Source of the DNA: JAGDZR01 sp049115695
Lineage (GTDB): Bacteria; Bacteroidota; Bacteroidia; Cytophagales; Cyclobacteriaceae
Assembly: GCA_049115695.1 (NCBI GenBank)
Contig: JAGDZR010000007.1
Coordinates: 1-64,000, forward strand
Reading direction: 5' to 3'
Length of the DNA stretch: 64,000 nucleotides
Positions 33,206 to 42,453 of this stretch are shown here, one piece after another (the first letter of the stretch is position 1; every line of letters starts with the position of its first letter). A model generated the notes under the pieces. The model made no database searches and had not been told where the DNA came from. It saw only the letters and a program-made list of their open reading frames with translations. Position numbers and translations under genes: made by a program.

Positions 33206-35845
33206 CTATTCGCTTCGTAGCATTTTCACCGGGTTTACCCTGGCGATTTTAATCGCCTGATAACTGACTGTGATAAAAACCAAAACTGTAGTAAGTAAAC
33301 CCGCTCCTATGAAGCTCAAAGCACCGATATCAACGTGATAGGCAAAGTTTACCAACCATTCGCTCAAAGCGTAGTAAGCAAGTGGAACGCCAATCACAAA
33401 GGCCACCCCAATTAGGATCAAAAATTCTCTGGAGAACACCTGAATAATATGAAACAGTGAACCTCCCAGAACTTTGCGGATGCTCATCTCTTTGCTGCGT
33501 TGGTTCACCACATAAGTAGCCAAACCAAATAGCCCGGTACAAGACATCACGATGGCCAGGTAAGTGAAAATATCAAAAATACGTGCCGTATTCTGATCTG
33601 ACTCATATTGTTGTTGAAGCTCCTCATCTAAAAATGAATAGACGAAAGTCTCTTCTGTAAAAGTCGCCCACTTGGCCTCTAAAGCCGCCAGGGTTGACTG
33701 CACGTTCGTTGAGTTTAATCGGACGACCAAATTACCTGTGATGTTGTCAGGTTGAATATTGAACATGACCATTGGTCCAATCTCGGAGTGTAACGAATAA
33801 TAATTATAGTCCTCAACCACCCCAACAATTTTATAAGTTGGGCCATCTCCCTGACCATTGAATGCGCTTGTTTTAAACTTCATTCCAACACCAGATGCCA
33901 CTCCCATGGCTCGAACAGCCGCTTCATTCACCACAATAGACAATGAGTCATCAAATGCTGGATCAAAGGTACGACCCTCGACCAATCTCATTTGCATAGC
34001 TGAAATGAACTCATCATCAACATTGCTGGTGTTGGTTCGAATGTCCGCAATATTCGGATCACTCACCTGAAATACATTACTGCCATGAAATTGTCCTGGC
34101 AAGATACTTGCCGCTCCAACTGAATTCACAGCAGACATGGATTTCAACTCGTTAATAAAGGCCTGATAATCAGTGTCCAGATTCTGCGCCTGCTTAATGA
34201 TCAATAAATTATCCTTATTGAATCCAAGATTTTTATCCTGCAAATAGCTCATCTGTCGATCCGCAATTATGGAACCTGAAATCATCACAATGGATATCAG
34301 GAACTGAAATGTTATGAGTGAGTTTCTGAGCCAGACGCCATTACTGCTCGTTTTAAATGAGCCCTTTAAAACGCGGGTCGGCATCATAGATGAAATGGAT
34401 ATTGCAGGATACAATCCTGATATTATGCCAATCAAAACTACAAACACCAGTAGCAGCACTACTCCAAGCGGATCGATCAATGAGTTAAAATCTAATGAGG
34501 TACCTACAAGAAAGTTGAACCTTGGAATGAAAGCGTATAAAATACCTATTGAGATGACAGAAGAAAGCAGGCAAACGAAAACTGACTCAGTCAAAAACTG
34601 CCCGATAAGGTGTTTACGATATGAGCCCATGACCTTTCTAATCCCGACCTCCTTAGCTCTTTCAGTAGACCTTGCGATCGACAGGTTGATGAAATTGATA
34701 GAGCTAATCACCAGTATGATAATTGCAATGGCAGTCAACACATAGACATACGCAATATCGCTATTGGGTTCTACCTCCACATCTGTTTTTGACTTCAAGT
34801 GAATATCAGTTAGCGGTTGTAGGTAATACTCAAATGCATGGCCATTTAATTTCCAGTCAGCTCCAATGGTACTTGCTAGACTTGCATTTCCGTATGTATC
34901 CACGATACTTTCAAATTCTCCCTCAAGGACAGACGGATTTACGTTTTCTCTGAGCTTGATATAGGTATAAACCCAGGGGCTCATCCAATTGCTGCCAGAA
35001 TTGCGGATGAATGGAAGTGCATCAACAGATCCCAAAAGATCAAAATGAATATGTGAATTATCAGGTAGGTCTTCAATAACGCCAGAAACCATCAACGAGC
35101 TATCTAATTGGATTGTTCTACCTACAACATCCGTTGCTCCAAAGTATCTCAAGGCCGTTGAGGCAGTCAACACCACATTTTGATCTCCGTAAAGTGCCGT
35201 TTTCGGATCTCCATGCAAAAAATCATAGGAGAACACATCAAAAAACACAGAATCCGCAAAAAGGAACCTGGTTTCAATAAATTTATTTTCACTTCCCTCC
35301 GGTCGAACGGTTATCTCGTTGTTGAAAAACAGTCGGTGAAGCCGGGTGGCTTGTTCCACAACTGGGTAGTTTTCCTTTAGCGTAGGCGCAAGTTCGAAAG
35401 CCGAAGTACCAAAATCTTTTGTTCGTCCGGGATAGACACGATGCAGCGCTGCTCTGTAAATTCGATCACTGTCTTTGAAGAACTTATCATAGGAAGTTTC
35501 GAATTGTACATACATGCCAATCATAATAACACTGGCTAACCCTACTGAAAGCCCTAGAATATTGATGAAAGCATATACTTTGTTTCTTTTGAGATTACGC
35601 CAAGAAATTTTGACGTGATTGATGGTCATCATTGTGTATGTAGTTTTTGTCCTTTTCTTTAATAAATGTGGTCTCAGATACCTTAGCACTTCATAAATCA
35701 AGACCCAGTTTCGTGACCACTCATTTCCCAAGTCCTCATTTAACTCCTCCAGGTCGCCAATTACCTCATCATGCCAGATAGGGTCACAGATCCACTCTAT
35801 GAAAGTAACCACCCAATTGGGGAGTTTTTGTTGATCAGATAGCAT
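33206..35845 (-). CDS. ABC transporter permease, FtsX type, with N-terminal permease prefix domain
   Basis: 879 residues. The first ~70 form a soluble prefix (W-I-C-D-P-I-W-H-D-E-V-I-G-D-L-E-E-L, L-I-Y-E-V-L-R-Y-L-R-P) known as permease prefix domain 2. The rest is a normal double MacB_PCD/FtsX permease: helix ~90-112, periplasmic domain, three helices ~365-500, helix ~505-525, second domain, three helices ~760-870, with E-R-A-K-E-V-G-I-R-K-V-M-G and S-K-E-M-S-I-R-K-V-L-G. PadR overlaps its 5' end by 11 bp. Prefix domains of this kind occur almost only with PadR-linked permeases. No ATPase is adjacent. Confidence 0.88.
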   Translation of the reverse strand: MLSDQQKLPNWVVTFIEWICDPIWHDEVIGDLEELNEDLGNEWSRNWVLIYEVLRYLRPHLLKKRTKTTYTMMTINHVKISWRNLKRNKVYAFINILGLSVGLASVIMIGMYVQFETSYDKFFKDSDRIYRAALHRVYPGRTKDFGTSAFELAPTLKENYPVVEQATRLHRLFFNNEITVRPEGSENKFIETRFLFADSVFFDVFSYDFLHGDPKTALYGDQNVVLTASTALRYFGATDVVGRTIQLDSSLMVSGVIEDLPDNSHIHFDLLGSVDALPFIRNSGSNWMSPWVYTYIKLRENVNPSVLEGEFESIVDTYGNASLASTIGADWKLNGHAFEYYLQPLTDIHLKSKTDVEVEPNSDIAYVYVLTAIAIIILVISSINFINLSIARSTERAKEVGIRKVMGSYRKHLIGQFLTESVFVCLLSSVISIGILYAFIPRFNFLVGTSLDFNSLIDPLGVVLLLVFVVLIGIISGLYPAISISSMMPTRVLKGSFKTSSNGVWLRNSLITFQFLISIVMISGSIIADRQMSYLQDKNLGFNKDNLLIIKQAQNLDTDYQAFINELKSMSAVNSVGAASILPGQFHGSNVFQVSDPNIADIRTNTSNVDDEFISAMQMRLVEGRTFDPAFDDSLSIVVNEAAVRAMGVASGVGMKFKTSAFNGQGDGPTYKIVGVVEDYNYYSLHSEIGPMVMFNIQPDNITGNLVVRLNSTNVQSTLAALEAKWATFTEETFVYSFLDEELQQQYESDQNTARIFDIFTYLAIVMSCTGLFGLATYVVNQRSKEMSIRKVLGGSLFHIIQVFSREFLILIGVAFVIGVPLAYYALSEWLVNFAYHVDIGALSFIGAGLLTTVLVFITVSYQAIKIARVNPVKMLRSE

Positions 35846-36164
35846 CCAGCATCATCTTATCGAGTGACATCTTTTCCCACATCGACTGTCTCACCTTACT
35901 GATCTCCTTTACCAGACTATACCCTTTAGCTGTTAGTGTATACAAGCGCTTACTTCTTCCTCCTCGTTTGTTGCTGCTTCCACCCATCCTGGACTTCACT
36001 AAGCGCTCGTTCTCCAATCTGTAAAGAATGGTATGAATAGTTCCTAGTGAAATACCGCTTCCTGATTCCTCCTTTATTTGCTGCTTAACACCATATGCAT
36101 ACCCTTCCGGGTGTAACATCCCAATGCTCAGCAGTACCAACTCTTCCTGATTACTTAAATTCAT
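35835..36164 (-). CDS. PadR family transcriptional regulator
   Basis: 109 residues: a winged helix-turn-helix (E-E-L-V-L-L-S-I-G-M-L, G-Y-A-Y-G-V-K-Q-Q-I, G-T-I-H-T-I-L-Y-R-L-E, R-L-Y-T-L-T-A-K-G) and a short C-terminal dimerisation helix, as in PadR subfamily 2. It probably represses its own operon with the permease and releases on binding a small molecule. The two palindromes directly upstream are likely operators. The permease ATG lies inside its 3' end (11-bp overlap). Confidence 0.92.
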   Translation of the reverse strand: MNLSNQEELVLLSIGMLHPEGYAYGVKQQIKEESGSGISLGTIHTILYRLENERLVKSRMGGSSNKRGGRSKRLYTLTAKGYSLVKEISKVRQSMWEKMSLDKMMLDAI

Positions 36165-36174
36165 AGTGTCAACC

Positions 36175-36202
36175 TATTTGTTTTGTACTCGAAAAACAAA
36201 TA
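36175..36202. promoter_or_regulatory. Palindrome overlapping the padR promoter region
   Basis: TATTTGTTTT and AAAACAAATA form perfect 10-bp arms around an 8-bp centre (GTACTCGA). It is 10 bp from the padR ATG, an ideal position for autorepression. Its right half and centre recur at 18897-18914 before the LytTR gene. Confidence 0.6.
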
Positions 36203-36233
36203 AAGGTTTCGGTTAGTAGATAAAATTGACGAA

Positions 36234-36263
36234 TGGTTTGAAACTAAATGTTTTTTCAAACCA
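36234..36263. promoter_or_regulatory. Second palindrome in the padR-permease divergent region
   Basis: TGGTTTGAAA and TTTCAAACCA form perfect 10-bp arms with a 10-bp spacer, flanked by two TTGAC copies (36226-36230 and 36265-36269). It lies 32 bp before the plus-strand permease ATG and may control that gene. Confidence 0.5.
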
Positions 36264-36295
36264 ATTGACCTAATTTTCAATCAGAAAAAGTTTTT

Positions 36296-38704
36296 ATGTT
36301 CAACCATTTAAAACTGGCGCTCAGACATTTCAATAAGCGATTGATGTTTTCGCTTATCAATCTTTTCAGTCTTGTTGTAGGCATTACTATATCATTTCTC
36401 GTTATCAACTATGTGGCTTTTGAAAATAGTTTCGATCTATTTCACAGTGATCATGATCGCACATACCGAGTCGAAAGTCAGTTTTACAAAGCAGGAGTCT
36501 TGACCGATGATTGGGGAAGCAGTTCATTTGGATATGGAAGTGCCATGAGAGATGAATTAAAGGGTATTGAGGCCATGACTCGTCTGGCTATACACAATAC
36601 TGAGCAAGTGGTCTCGCTGGGCGATCGACATATACGTGAAAATACAATTGCCTACGCTGAAGCCAACTTTCTGGATGTTTTCAGCTTTAACGTGATTAAA
36701 GGGAATAAGTCCACGGCCCTATCAGATCCCAGCAGCGTGATGATCACAAAACGAATTGCTGAGAAGTTTTTTGGGACTACAGATGTAATAGGTAAAAGCC
36801 TGGAGTTTGGCACCACTCAAGAAACAAAGAGATATCAGATCTCAGCTGTATTGGACAACATACCCAGTAACTCTCATATCAAATTTGACTACTTCTTATC
36901 ATTTGAGTCACTACCCGATTGGATGAGAAATTTCTGGTACTATCATGAGACTTACACTTATGTTAGACTGAGCCATGAAACTATGCCTGCATCCATCGAA
37001 AGTGCGTTTCCATCTCTCGCTGAAAAATATAAGACAGGAGAAGCCCTTAAAGATCTAAAATGGGCTATCCGATTGGTCCCCCTTGCCAGTATTCACCTCA
37101 ATCCGCAAAAACAATATGAGCGGGAAGCCAAGGGAAGTCGATCTGTGACCCAAACGCTCCATTCGGTTGGCCTTATCATCTTGTTGATGTCATGGATCAA
37201 TTACATCAATCTTACTTCTGCCAAATCACATGAACGATCTGCCGAAATTGCGTTCAGGAAGGTCAGTGGTGCCACCAGAGCATCAATTAATATTCAGTTT
37301 TTTATTGAATCCGGTTTGATGACAATATTTGCCTTGCTTTTAAGTGGTGTTGCAATTATTCTACTGCATCCAGTACTTAATCAGTTTCTGGAAATCGATA
37401 TACCGGTCGTTTTCTTTCAAAATTCGGCTTGGTACTTACCTTGGTTAATGATCATTTTGACAGGTGCAAGCCTGACGGCCTTATACCCTGCCTTTACCAT
37501 TGGCGCTTCACCGATTATTTCCATTTTGAAAGGAGACAAGCTTACCCTTAAAGGAGGATTATTACGTAGAGGGTTGGTCATTACACAATTTGCAGGTGCC
37601 TTTGCCTTGATTATTGCTACCACAATTGCTTACAAGCAATACCAATTCATGCAATCCAGATTCCTGGGTATCGAAATTGATCAACAAATGGCCATCAAAT
37701 TACCTGTCAATACTGGTAGTCTCCCCGAAAAGCTGGAAGCCTTTAGAAAAGAACTTAAGCAACACAATGCCATTCAAAATGTATCGTTTGCCGGAGCAAT
37801 ACCCGGACGTGAGGTTGCCACTTTTGCCTCTAATAGGCGTAAGGATTCAAATGAAAACAAACTGTACGAAATGCTCGCTGTAGATGAAGAATACATTGAT
37901 GCAATGGCATTACGCATGATTGCAGGCAGGAAGTATGATAAGTCATTTGGTGGTGATTCAAACAAGCTTATCGTAAATGAAGCTGCTTTGGGATTATTGG
38001 AGATAGAAAGCCCTCAGCAGGCCATTGGTCAGGAGGTAATGATTGAAACAAAAGAATACCCTTTTGAGATTGTAGGTGTCTTACAAAACTGGCATCAAAG
38101 AAGCCTTAACAATCCGTTTACACCTATCATGCTCATCAAAAATGGAAACGTACCCTGGATCAATCCAAGATACATTGTGCTCCAATTTAATGGTTCTGGC
38201 TACTCTGATATTGACCAATATGTCGCAAACATCTGGGCTGATGCTTTTCCTGCATCCAGCTTCGATCGACAATTCGTCCAAACGTTTTATCAACAGCAAT
38301 ACCAAATGAATGATCGAAATAACAAACTAATCGCTACTTTCACTGGGCTCGCCTTATTGATCGCATACCTCGGCCTTTGGGCCTTTACTTCATACATGAC
38401 CATGAAAAGAATGAAAGAGGTAAGCATCCGAAAGGTCCTGGGCGCGGATAATTTTAACATTTCGGTCTTGTTCGGCAAAAGTGTAGTGACAGATTTGGCT
38501 ATCGCCTTTGTAATTGCAACTCCACTGGTTTGGATAGGAATGAGTCAATGGCTGGACGATTTTGCGTTCAGAACCCAAATAGGTCTGCTGGATGTGCTAA
38601 TACCGTCCATGATTTTGATTGCAATAGCACTTGCAACAGTGTTTTTCGAAAGTATCAAACCAGCTCAAAAGAATCCAGCAGAGGTGCTCAACAGTCAAGA
38701 TTAG
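36296..38704 (+). CDS. ABC transporter permease, MacB/FtsX type
   Basis: 802 residues, two FtsX halves: helix ~17-38, periplasmic domain ~40-245, helices ~285-415, helix ~430-450, second domain ~455-665, helices ~680-790. E-I-A-F-R-K-V-S-G and K-E-V-S-I-R-K-V-L-G are the signature loops. Divergent from the padR-permease pair across 131 bp with two palindromes, so the PadR protein may control both sides. Its TAG stop interlocks with the stop of the convergent ABC-F gene. No ATPase partner is adjacent. Confidence 0.88.
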   Translation: MFNHLKLALRHFNKRLMFSLINLFSLVVGITISFLVINYVAFENSFDLFHSDHDRTYRVESQFYKAGVLTDDWGSSSFGYGSAMRDELKGIEAMTRLAIHNTEQVVSLGDRHIRENTIAYAEANFLDVFSFNVIKGNKSTALSDPSSVMITKRIAEKFFGTTDVIGKSLEFGTTQETKRYQISAVLDNIPSNSHIKFDYFLSFESLPDWMRNFWYYHETYTYVRLSHETMPASIESAFPSLAEKYKTGEALKDLKWAIRLVPLASIHLNPQKQYEREAKGSRSVTQTLHSVGLIILLMSWINYINLTSAKSHERSAEIAFRKVSGATRASINIQFFIESGLMTIFALLLSGVAIILLHPVLNQFLEIDIPVVFFQNSAWYLPWLMIILTGASLTALYPAFTIGASPIISILKGDKLTLKGGLLRRGLVITQFAGAFALIIATTIAYKQYQFMQSRFLGIEIDQQMAIKLPVNTGSLPEKLEAFRKELKQHNAIQNVSFAGAIPGREVATFASNRRKDSNENKLYEMLAVDEEYIDAMALRMIAGRKYDKSFGGDSNKLIVNEAALGLLEIESPQQAIGQEVMIETKEYPFEIVGVLQNWHQRSLNNPFTPIMLIKNGNVPWINPRYIVLQFNGSGYSDIDQYVANIWADAFPASSFDRQFVQTFYQQQYQMNDRNNKLIATFTGLALLIAYLGLWAFTSYMTMKRMKEVSIRKVLGADNFNISVLFGKSVVTDLAIAFVIATPLVWIGMSQWLDDFAFRTQIGLLDVLIPSMILIAIALATVFFESIKPAQKNPAEVLNSQD

Positions 38705-40590
38705 CCAAGCTCCTCAACCAAGGCCTCCCATTCTGTTGTCAGGTTGTCTACGAGATTTTTGACTTCTTCGTATGCCTTGTTGATTTCTTGAGATTTCTCG
38801 GGATCATTGAACACATCGGGACTTGCTAGCTGTTGCTCCAACTCCGATTCTTTCGCTTCAGCTTCTTCTATCTGTGCTTCTAATCCTTTTATTTTCTTTT
38901 CAAGTTGTGCCTGGGCATTATCCGTTTTAGGCTTGGTCTTCTCTTTTTTGACCTTCTTCTCAACAGTTACTTCCTGTTTTACTGTTTTCTTTTTTTGCTG
39001 CTGACTTTGCCACCACTCAAACTCCTCATAAGTGCCCGGATATTCCTTAAGTTGCTGATCCTCAATCCACCATATTTTGTTGGCTACCTGAGAAACAAAG
39101 TGGCGATCGTGGGATACCAGCAAAAAAGTACCTTCATATTGCTGTAATGCTTGAACTAAAATGCCTACAGACAGCATATCGAGATGGTTGGTTGGCTCAT
39201 CGAGTAGTAAGAAATTTGCCTCTGAGATAAGGGTTTTCGCCAATGCCACACGAGACTTTTCACCCCCACTTAGCACCTTTATTTTTTTAAAAATCTCATC
39301 TCCCTGAAACAAGAAGCAGCCCAATACTCCACGAAGTTCCTGTTCGGTTTTGCCCGTGCCCTCCATTTTAAGCTCTTCAAGCAAGTCATTTTCAATTCCA
39401 AGAGATTCTAGCTGGTGCTGGGCATAAAATGAATTGATAACGTTATGCCCTGTTTCAACCTTACCTTGATGAGGTTCAGTACCGGCAATGATCCGTAATG
39501 CAGTTGATTTACCCTTACCATTCGCGCCTATAAGTGCTACTTTGTCCCCTCGCTCCAACCCTATGGTTGAATTTTTCAGAATGGATAAATCTCCATACGA
39601 CTTACTGACGTTCTCAAGTCGTTTTACATGTCTTCCCGATTTTGTTTTGAAGTTGAACTTGAAATTTACTTGCATCGTGTCATCCACCACTGCATCTATT
39701 CGATCCATTTTCTCAATCTGCTTCAACTTGGATTGAGCCTGCTTAGCCTTTGTCGCCTTGGCCTTGAATCGTTCAATGAACCGTTCCGCTTCTCTTATTT
39801 TCTGTTGCTGATTTTCATATGCGTTTTGCTGCACTTCATTACGTAGTTCCTTTTCTTCCAGGTAATGATCATAATCTCCTGGGTAAGAATGCAGTTTTCC
39901 GCCAGAAACCTCCACTATCTTGTTTACCGTCCGGTTTAGAAAGGTGCGATCATGTGATACCACAATGTAGGCTCCCTCATAACTCTGCAAATATTCTTCT
40001 ATCCACTTGATTGAAGGAAGATCCAGGTGGTTGGTAGGCTCATCGAGCATCAATAATGAAGGCTTCTCTAAAAGCAACTTTGCCAACATCACCCTCATTC
40101 TCCAACCACCACTAAACTCCCTGAGTGGGCGTTTTAAATCTGAAGTTGAAAAACCAATACCTTCCAATAATTCTTCAGCCTGAGACTGAATAGTATAACC
40201 CTCGACTGCTTCGAATCGCTCCTGCAACTTGGCCAATTTTTCGACCAATTCATCCCGATAATTAGTCTCCATTTCTTTGAGGATCAGGTCAATCTGATGC
40301 TGCAGATCATGTGCCTCCTTGAAGGCCATCATCGCGACCTCCAAAATAGGCTCGTCGGATTGATAAGACAACAAATCCTGATTGAGGAATCCGATAGTAG
40401 TGTCTTTGCTTCTGGAAATGTCTCCACCTGCAAATTGCACGTCACCTACCATCATTTTCAATAGTGTCGACTTACCGGTTCCATTCAACCCTACCAGCCC
40501 AATTTTATCTTTTGGTGTAATAAAAAGAGAGGCATCTTCATACAATACCCTGTCCCCAAGGTAGAAGTTCAAATTACTAATACTAATCAT
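38701..40590 (-). CDS. ABC-F family ATP-binding protein (ribosome-associated type)
   Basis: 629 residues, no membrane segment. Two ABC domains: Walker A G-L-N-G-T-G-K-S-T and G-A-N-G-K-G-K-S-T, signatures F-S-G-G-W-R-M-R and L-S-G-G-E-K-S-R, Walker B L-L-M-L-D-E-P-T-N-H-L-D and L-L-L-D-E-P-T-N-H-L-D. A ~90-residue interdomain linker carries the charged helical arm, and a C-terminal coiled coil (~545-629) follows. ABC-F proteins act on the ribosome in translation or antibiotic protection. It is closest in layout to Uup/YheS, but I do not assign a subfamily. Confidence 0.92.
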   Translation of the reverse strand: MISISNLNFYLGDRVLYEDASLFITPKDKIGLVGLNGTGKSTLLKMMVGDVQFAGGDISRSKDTTIGFLNQDLLSYQSDEPILEVAMMAFKEAHDLQHQIDLILKEMETNYRDELVEKLAKLQERFEAVEGYTIQSQAEELLEGIGFSTSDLKRPLREFSGGWRMRVMLAKLLLEKPSLLMLDEPTNHLDLPSIKWIEEYLQSYEGAYIVVSHDRTFLNRTVNKIVEVSGGKLHSYPGDYDHYLEEKELRNEVQQNAYENQQQKIREAERFIERFKAKATKAKQAQSKLKQIEKMDRIDAVVDDTMQVNFKFNFKTKSGRHVKRLENVSKSYGDLSILKNSTIGLERGDKVALIGANGKGKSTALRIIAGTEPHQGKVETGHNVINSFYAQHQLESLGIENDLLEELKMEGTGKTEQELRGVLGCFLFQGDEIFKKIKVLSGGEKSRVALAKTLISEANFLLLDEPTNHLDMLSVGILVQALQQYEGTFLLVSHDRHFVSQVANKIWWIEDQQLKEYPGTYEEFEWWQSQQQKKKTVKQEVTVEKKVKKEKTKPKTDNAQAQLEKKIKGLEAQIEEAEAKESELEQQLASPDVFNDPEKSQEINKAYEEVKNLVDNLTTEWEALVEELG

Positions 40591-40597
40591 TGGAGCG

Positions 40598-40605
40598 CAA
40601 AGGTA
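40598..40605 (-). promoter_or_regulatory. Candidate -7 element for the ABC-F gene
   Basis: On the minus strand TACCTTTG fits TAnnTTTG, and only 7 bp separate it from the ATG. If used, the transcript would have almost no leader. The -33 region is weak. Confidence 0.45.
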
Positions 40606-40661
40606 GAAAACTGAACTGTTTCACCATTATGTTGTTTAGATTAGCATAAAACCTGTTTATC

Positions 40662-41840
40662 ATGATGCGTATTTTTCTTTCTCTTTTGGTTGTGGTTATC
40701 ATAAGCTGTCAGACGTCAGCTACCGACAATACTCCTGATTTATCAAACAAATCTAAGACTGAGGTTGAAGCTCTGCTAACAAGTATAGAAGGGGTTCAAT
40801 TAGATAAATTGACACTTCCCGATGGCTTTTCGATAGAAGTTTATGCCAGGGTCAATAACGCCCGCCAAATCACAATGGGTGAAAATGGGACGCTTTTTAT
40901 AAGTAATCGCAGTGGTGGTGCTGTTTATGCTGTCAGAGATACGGACGGTAATAATAAAGTTGATGAATTTTTCACGATTGCTGAAGACTTGAATTTGCCG
41001 AATGGGGTTGCCTTCAAGGATGGAGCATTGTTTGTGGCAGAAGTGGACAAGCTATGGAGGTATGATAACATAGAAGATAATCTTGAGAATATTCCAACTC
41101 CCGTTCTCATCTATGAAGACTATCCAACGGATCGCCACCATGGATGGAAGTACATAGCGTTTGGGCCTGATGGGAAGCTCTACATACCAGTAGGTGCCCC
41201 TTGTAATATCTGTGAGAGTAAAAAAGAAATATACGCTTCAATCACTCGTATGGATCCTGACGGAAGCAATCGAGAGATTTTTGCACATGGAGTACGTAAT
41301 TCAGTAGGTTTCACCTGGCATCCGACAACTGGTGATCTATGGTTTACGGATAATGGACGTGATGCGCTTGGCGATGAAATACCTCCATGTGAACTTAATC
41401 GTGCAAGTGAAAAAGGACAACATTTCGGATATCCATATTGCCATGGTGGTACGATTTCTGATCCAGAGTTTGGTTCAAAAAGATCATGTGATGAGTTTGT
41501 ACAACCGGCACAAAATCTGGGTCCCCATGTCGCTCCCTTAGGTCTGAAATTTTACACAGGGTCACTATTCCCATCGACCTACACAAATAAAATATTCATA
41601 GCAGAACATGGAAGCTGGAATCGATCATCTTCAGCAGGACATACGGGCCACCGCATCACACTGGTGACTGAGGAAAACGGGCAAGGCACAAATTATGAGG
41701 TATTCATGGAAGGTTTCCTTGACAAGGAAAGCAATGAAGCCTGGGGAAGACCTGTTGACATCTTGGTCCTTGAAGATGGTTCCATGCTGGTTTCTGATGA
41801 TAAAGCGGGTGCGGTTTATAGAGTCTCATATAACGACTAG
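40662..41840 (+). CDS. PQQ-dependent sugar (sorbosone-type) dehydrogenase lipoprotein
   Basis: 392 residues. Start at 40662 (a second ATG follows at once). Lipoprotein signal with lipobox V-I-I-S-C. The mature part is a six-bladed propeller of the soluble glucose/sorbosone dehydrogenase family: A-R-Q-I-T-M-G-E-N-G, L-P-N-G-V-A-F, H-H-G-W-K-Y-I-A-F-G-P-D-G-K-L, G-V-R-N-S-V-G-F-T-W-H-P, W-F-T-D-N-G-R-D, F-I-A-E-H-G-S-W-N-R. It would oxidise a sugar or alcohol in the periplasm using pyrroloquinoline quinone. No PQQ biosynthesis gene is in the window. Substrate unknown. Confidence 0.85.
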   Translation: MMRIFLSLLVVVIISCQTSATDNTPDLSNKSKTEVEALLTSIEGVQLDKLTLPDGFSIEVYARVNNARQITMGENGTLFISNRSGGAVYAVRDTDGNNKVDEFFTIAEDLNLPNGVAFKDGALFVAEVDKLWRYDNIEDNLENIPTPVLIYEDYPTDRHHGWKYIAFGPDGKLYIPVGAPCNICESKKEIYASITRMDPDGSNREIFAHGVRNSVGFTWHPTTGDLWFTDNGRDALGDEIPPCELNRASEKGQHFGYPYCHGGTISDPEFGSKRSCDEFVQPAQNLGPHVAPLGLKFYTGSLFPSTYTNKIFIAEHGSWNRSSSAGHTGHRITLVTEENGQGTNYEVFMEGFLDKESNEAWGRPVDILVLEDGSMLVSDDKAGAVYRVSYND

Positions 41841-41872
41841 GAAAATACGATGCGCAATCGTATTTTTACCAA

Positions 41873-42085
41873 ATGAAAGTTACAGCACTCATTTCTGAGG
41901 AATTAATTGAGGAAGTAAAGGCCTATACGGGAGGCAAAAACATTACCGAGAGCATCACCATTGCCCTGAAAGAATTCATCTCTCAAAAAAAAATCAATGA
42001 AGTAATGGATGAGGTGGCAAGAGAACCTTTGATTCTCAACGAAGAAGCTGTTGAATATCTACGAGCAAAGAATCGTAACCGGTGA
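41873..42085 (+). CDS. vapB: VapB-type antitoxin
   Basis: 70 residues. A ribbon-helix-helix-like N terminus (K-V-T-A-L-I-S-E-E-L-I-E-E-V-K, N-I-T-E-S-I-T-I-A-L-K-E-F) precedes a charged C-terminal tail (L-N-E-E-A-V-E-Y-L-R) that should wrap the toxin active site. It resembles the DUF2191/VapB group. The last 4 bp overlap the GTG start of the PIN toxin (GTGA), so toxin translation depends on the antitoxin. Confidence 0.8.
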   Translation: MKVTALISEELIEEVKAYTGGKNITESITIALKEFISQKKINEVMDEVAREPLILNEEAVEYLRAKNRNR

Positions 42086-42453
42086 TAATCGTAGATACAT
42101 CTGTATGGATATCCTATCTCAGAAAGGATAATGAGGACAACTACAACGTTTTGAAGTCTTATCTCAACAGAAGACATGTATTGGCAATCAGTGCAGTATT
42201 TGGGGAGCTTCTTCAAGGAGTAAAGAACAAAAGGGAATTTGAGTTGGTGACACTACTTTGGCAGAATTTGCCCAAACTGAATGAATCCGAGTTGTTTATT
42301 GCTGCCGGAGAATTGTCCAACACTCATCAATTATATGCAAAGGGAGTTGGTCTCATTGATTGCTACATCCTATCTGCTGCATATGAAAATCGGGTAGGCT
42401 TGTGGACACTCGACAAAAAACTAGCGCAAGCGGCAACTCAAATCCTCCAATAA
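42082..42453 (+). CDS. vapC: VapC-type PIN-domain ribonuclease toxin
   Basis: 123 residues, GTG start. PIN-domain acidic residues are present: D5 of I-I-V-D-T-S-V-W, a Glu in V-F-G-E-L-L-Q-G, the Asp in G-L-I-D-C-Y-I-L-S-A-A and the Asp in L-W-T-L-D-K-K-L. It should cut RNA (tRNA or rRNA for known VapC) with Mg2+ or Mn2+. Both acidic core and length are intact, so it is likely active. The ABC ATPase gene begins at the base after its stop. Confidence 0.88.
   Translation: MIIVDTSVWISYLRKDNEDNYNVLKSYLNRRHVLAISAVFGELLQGVKNKREFELVTLLWQNLPKLNESELFIAAGELSNTHQLYAKGVGLIDCYILSAAYENRVGLWTLDKKLAQAATQILQ

Noticed and set aside
33206..38704. The two permeases around padR as a fresh inverted duplication
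   Set aside because: They differ in length and domain content (one has a prefix domain) and the sequences are strongly diverged.
41873..42453. VapBC as a mark of a mobile element
   Set aside because: No integrase, transposase, attachment-like repeats or tRNA gene nearby, and codon use looks like that of the neighbours.
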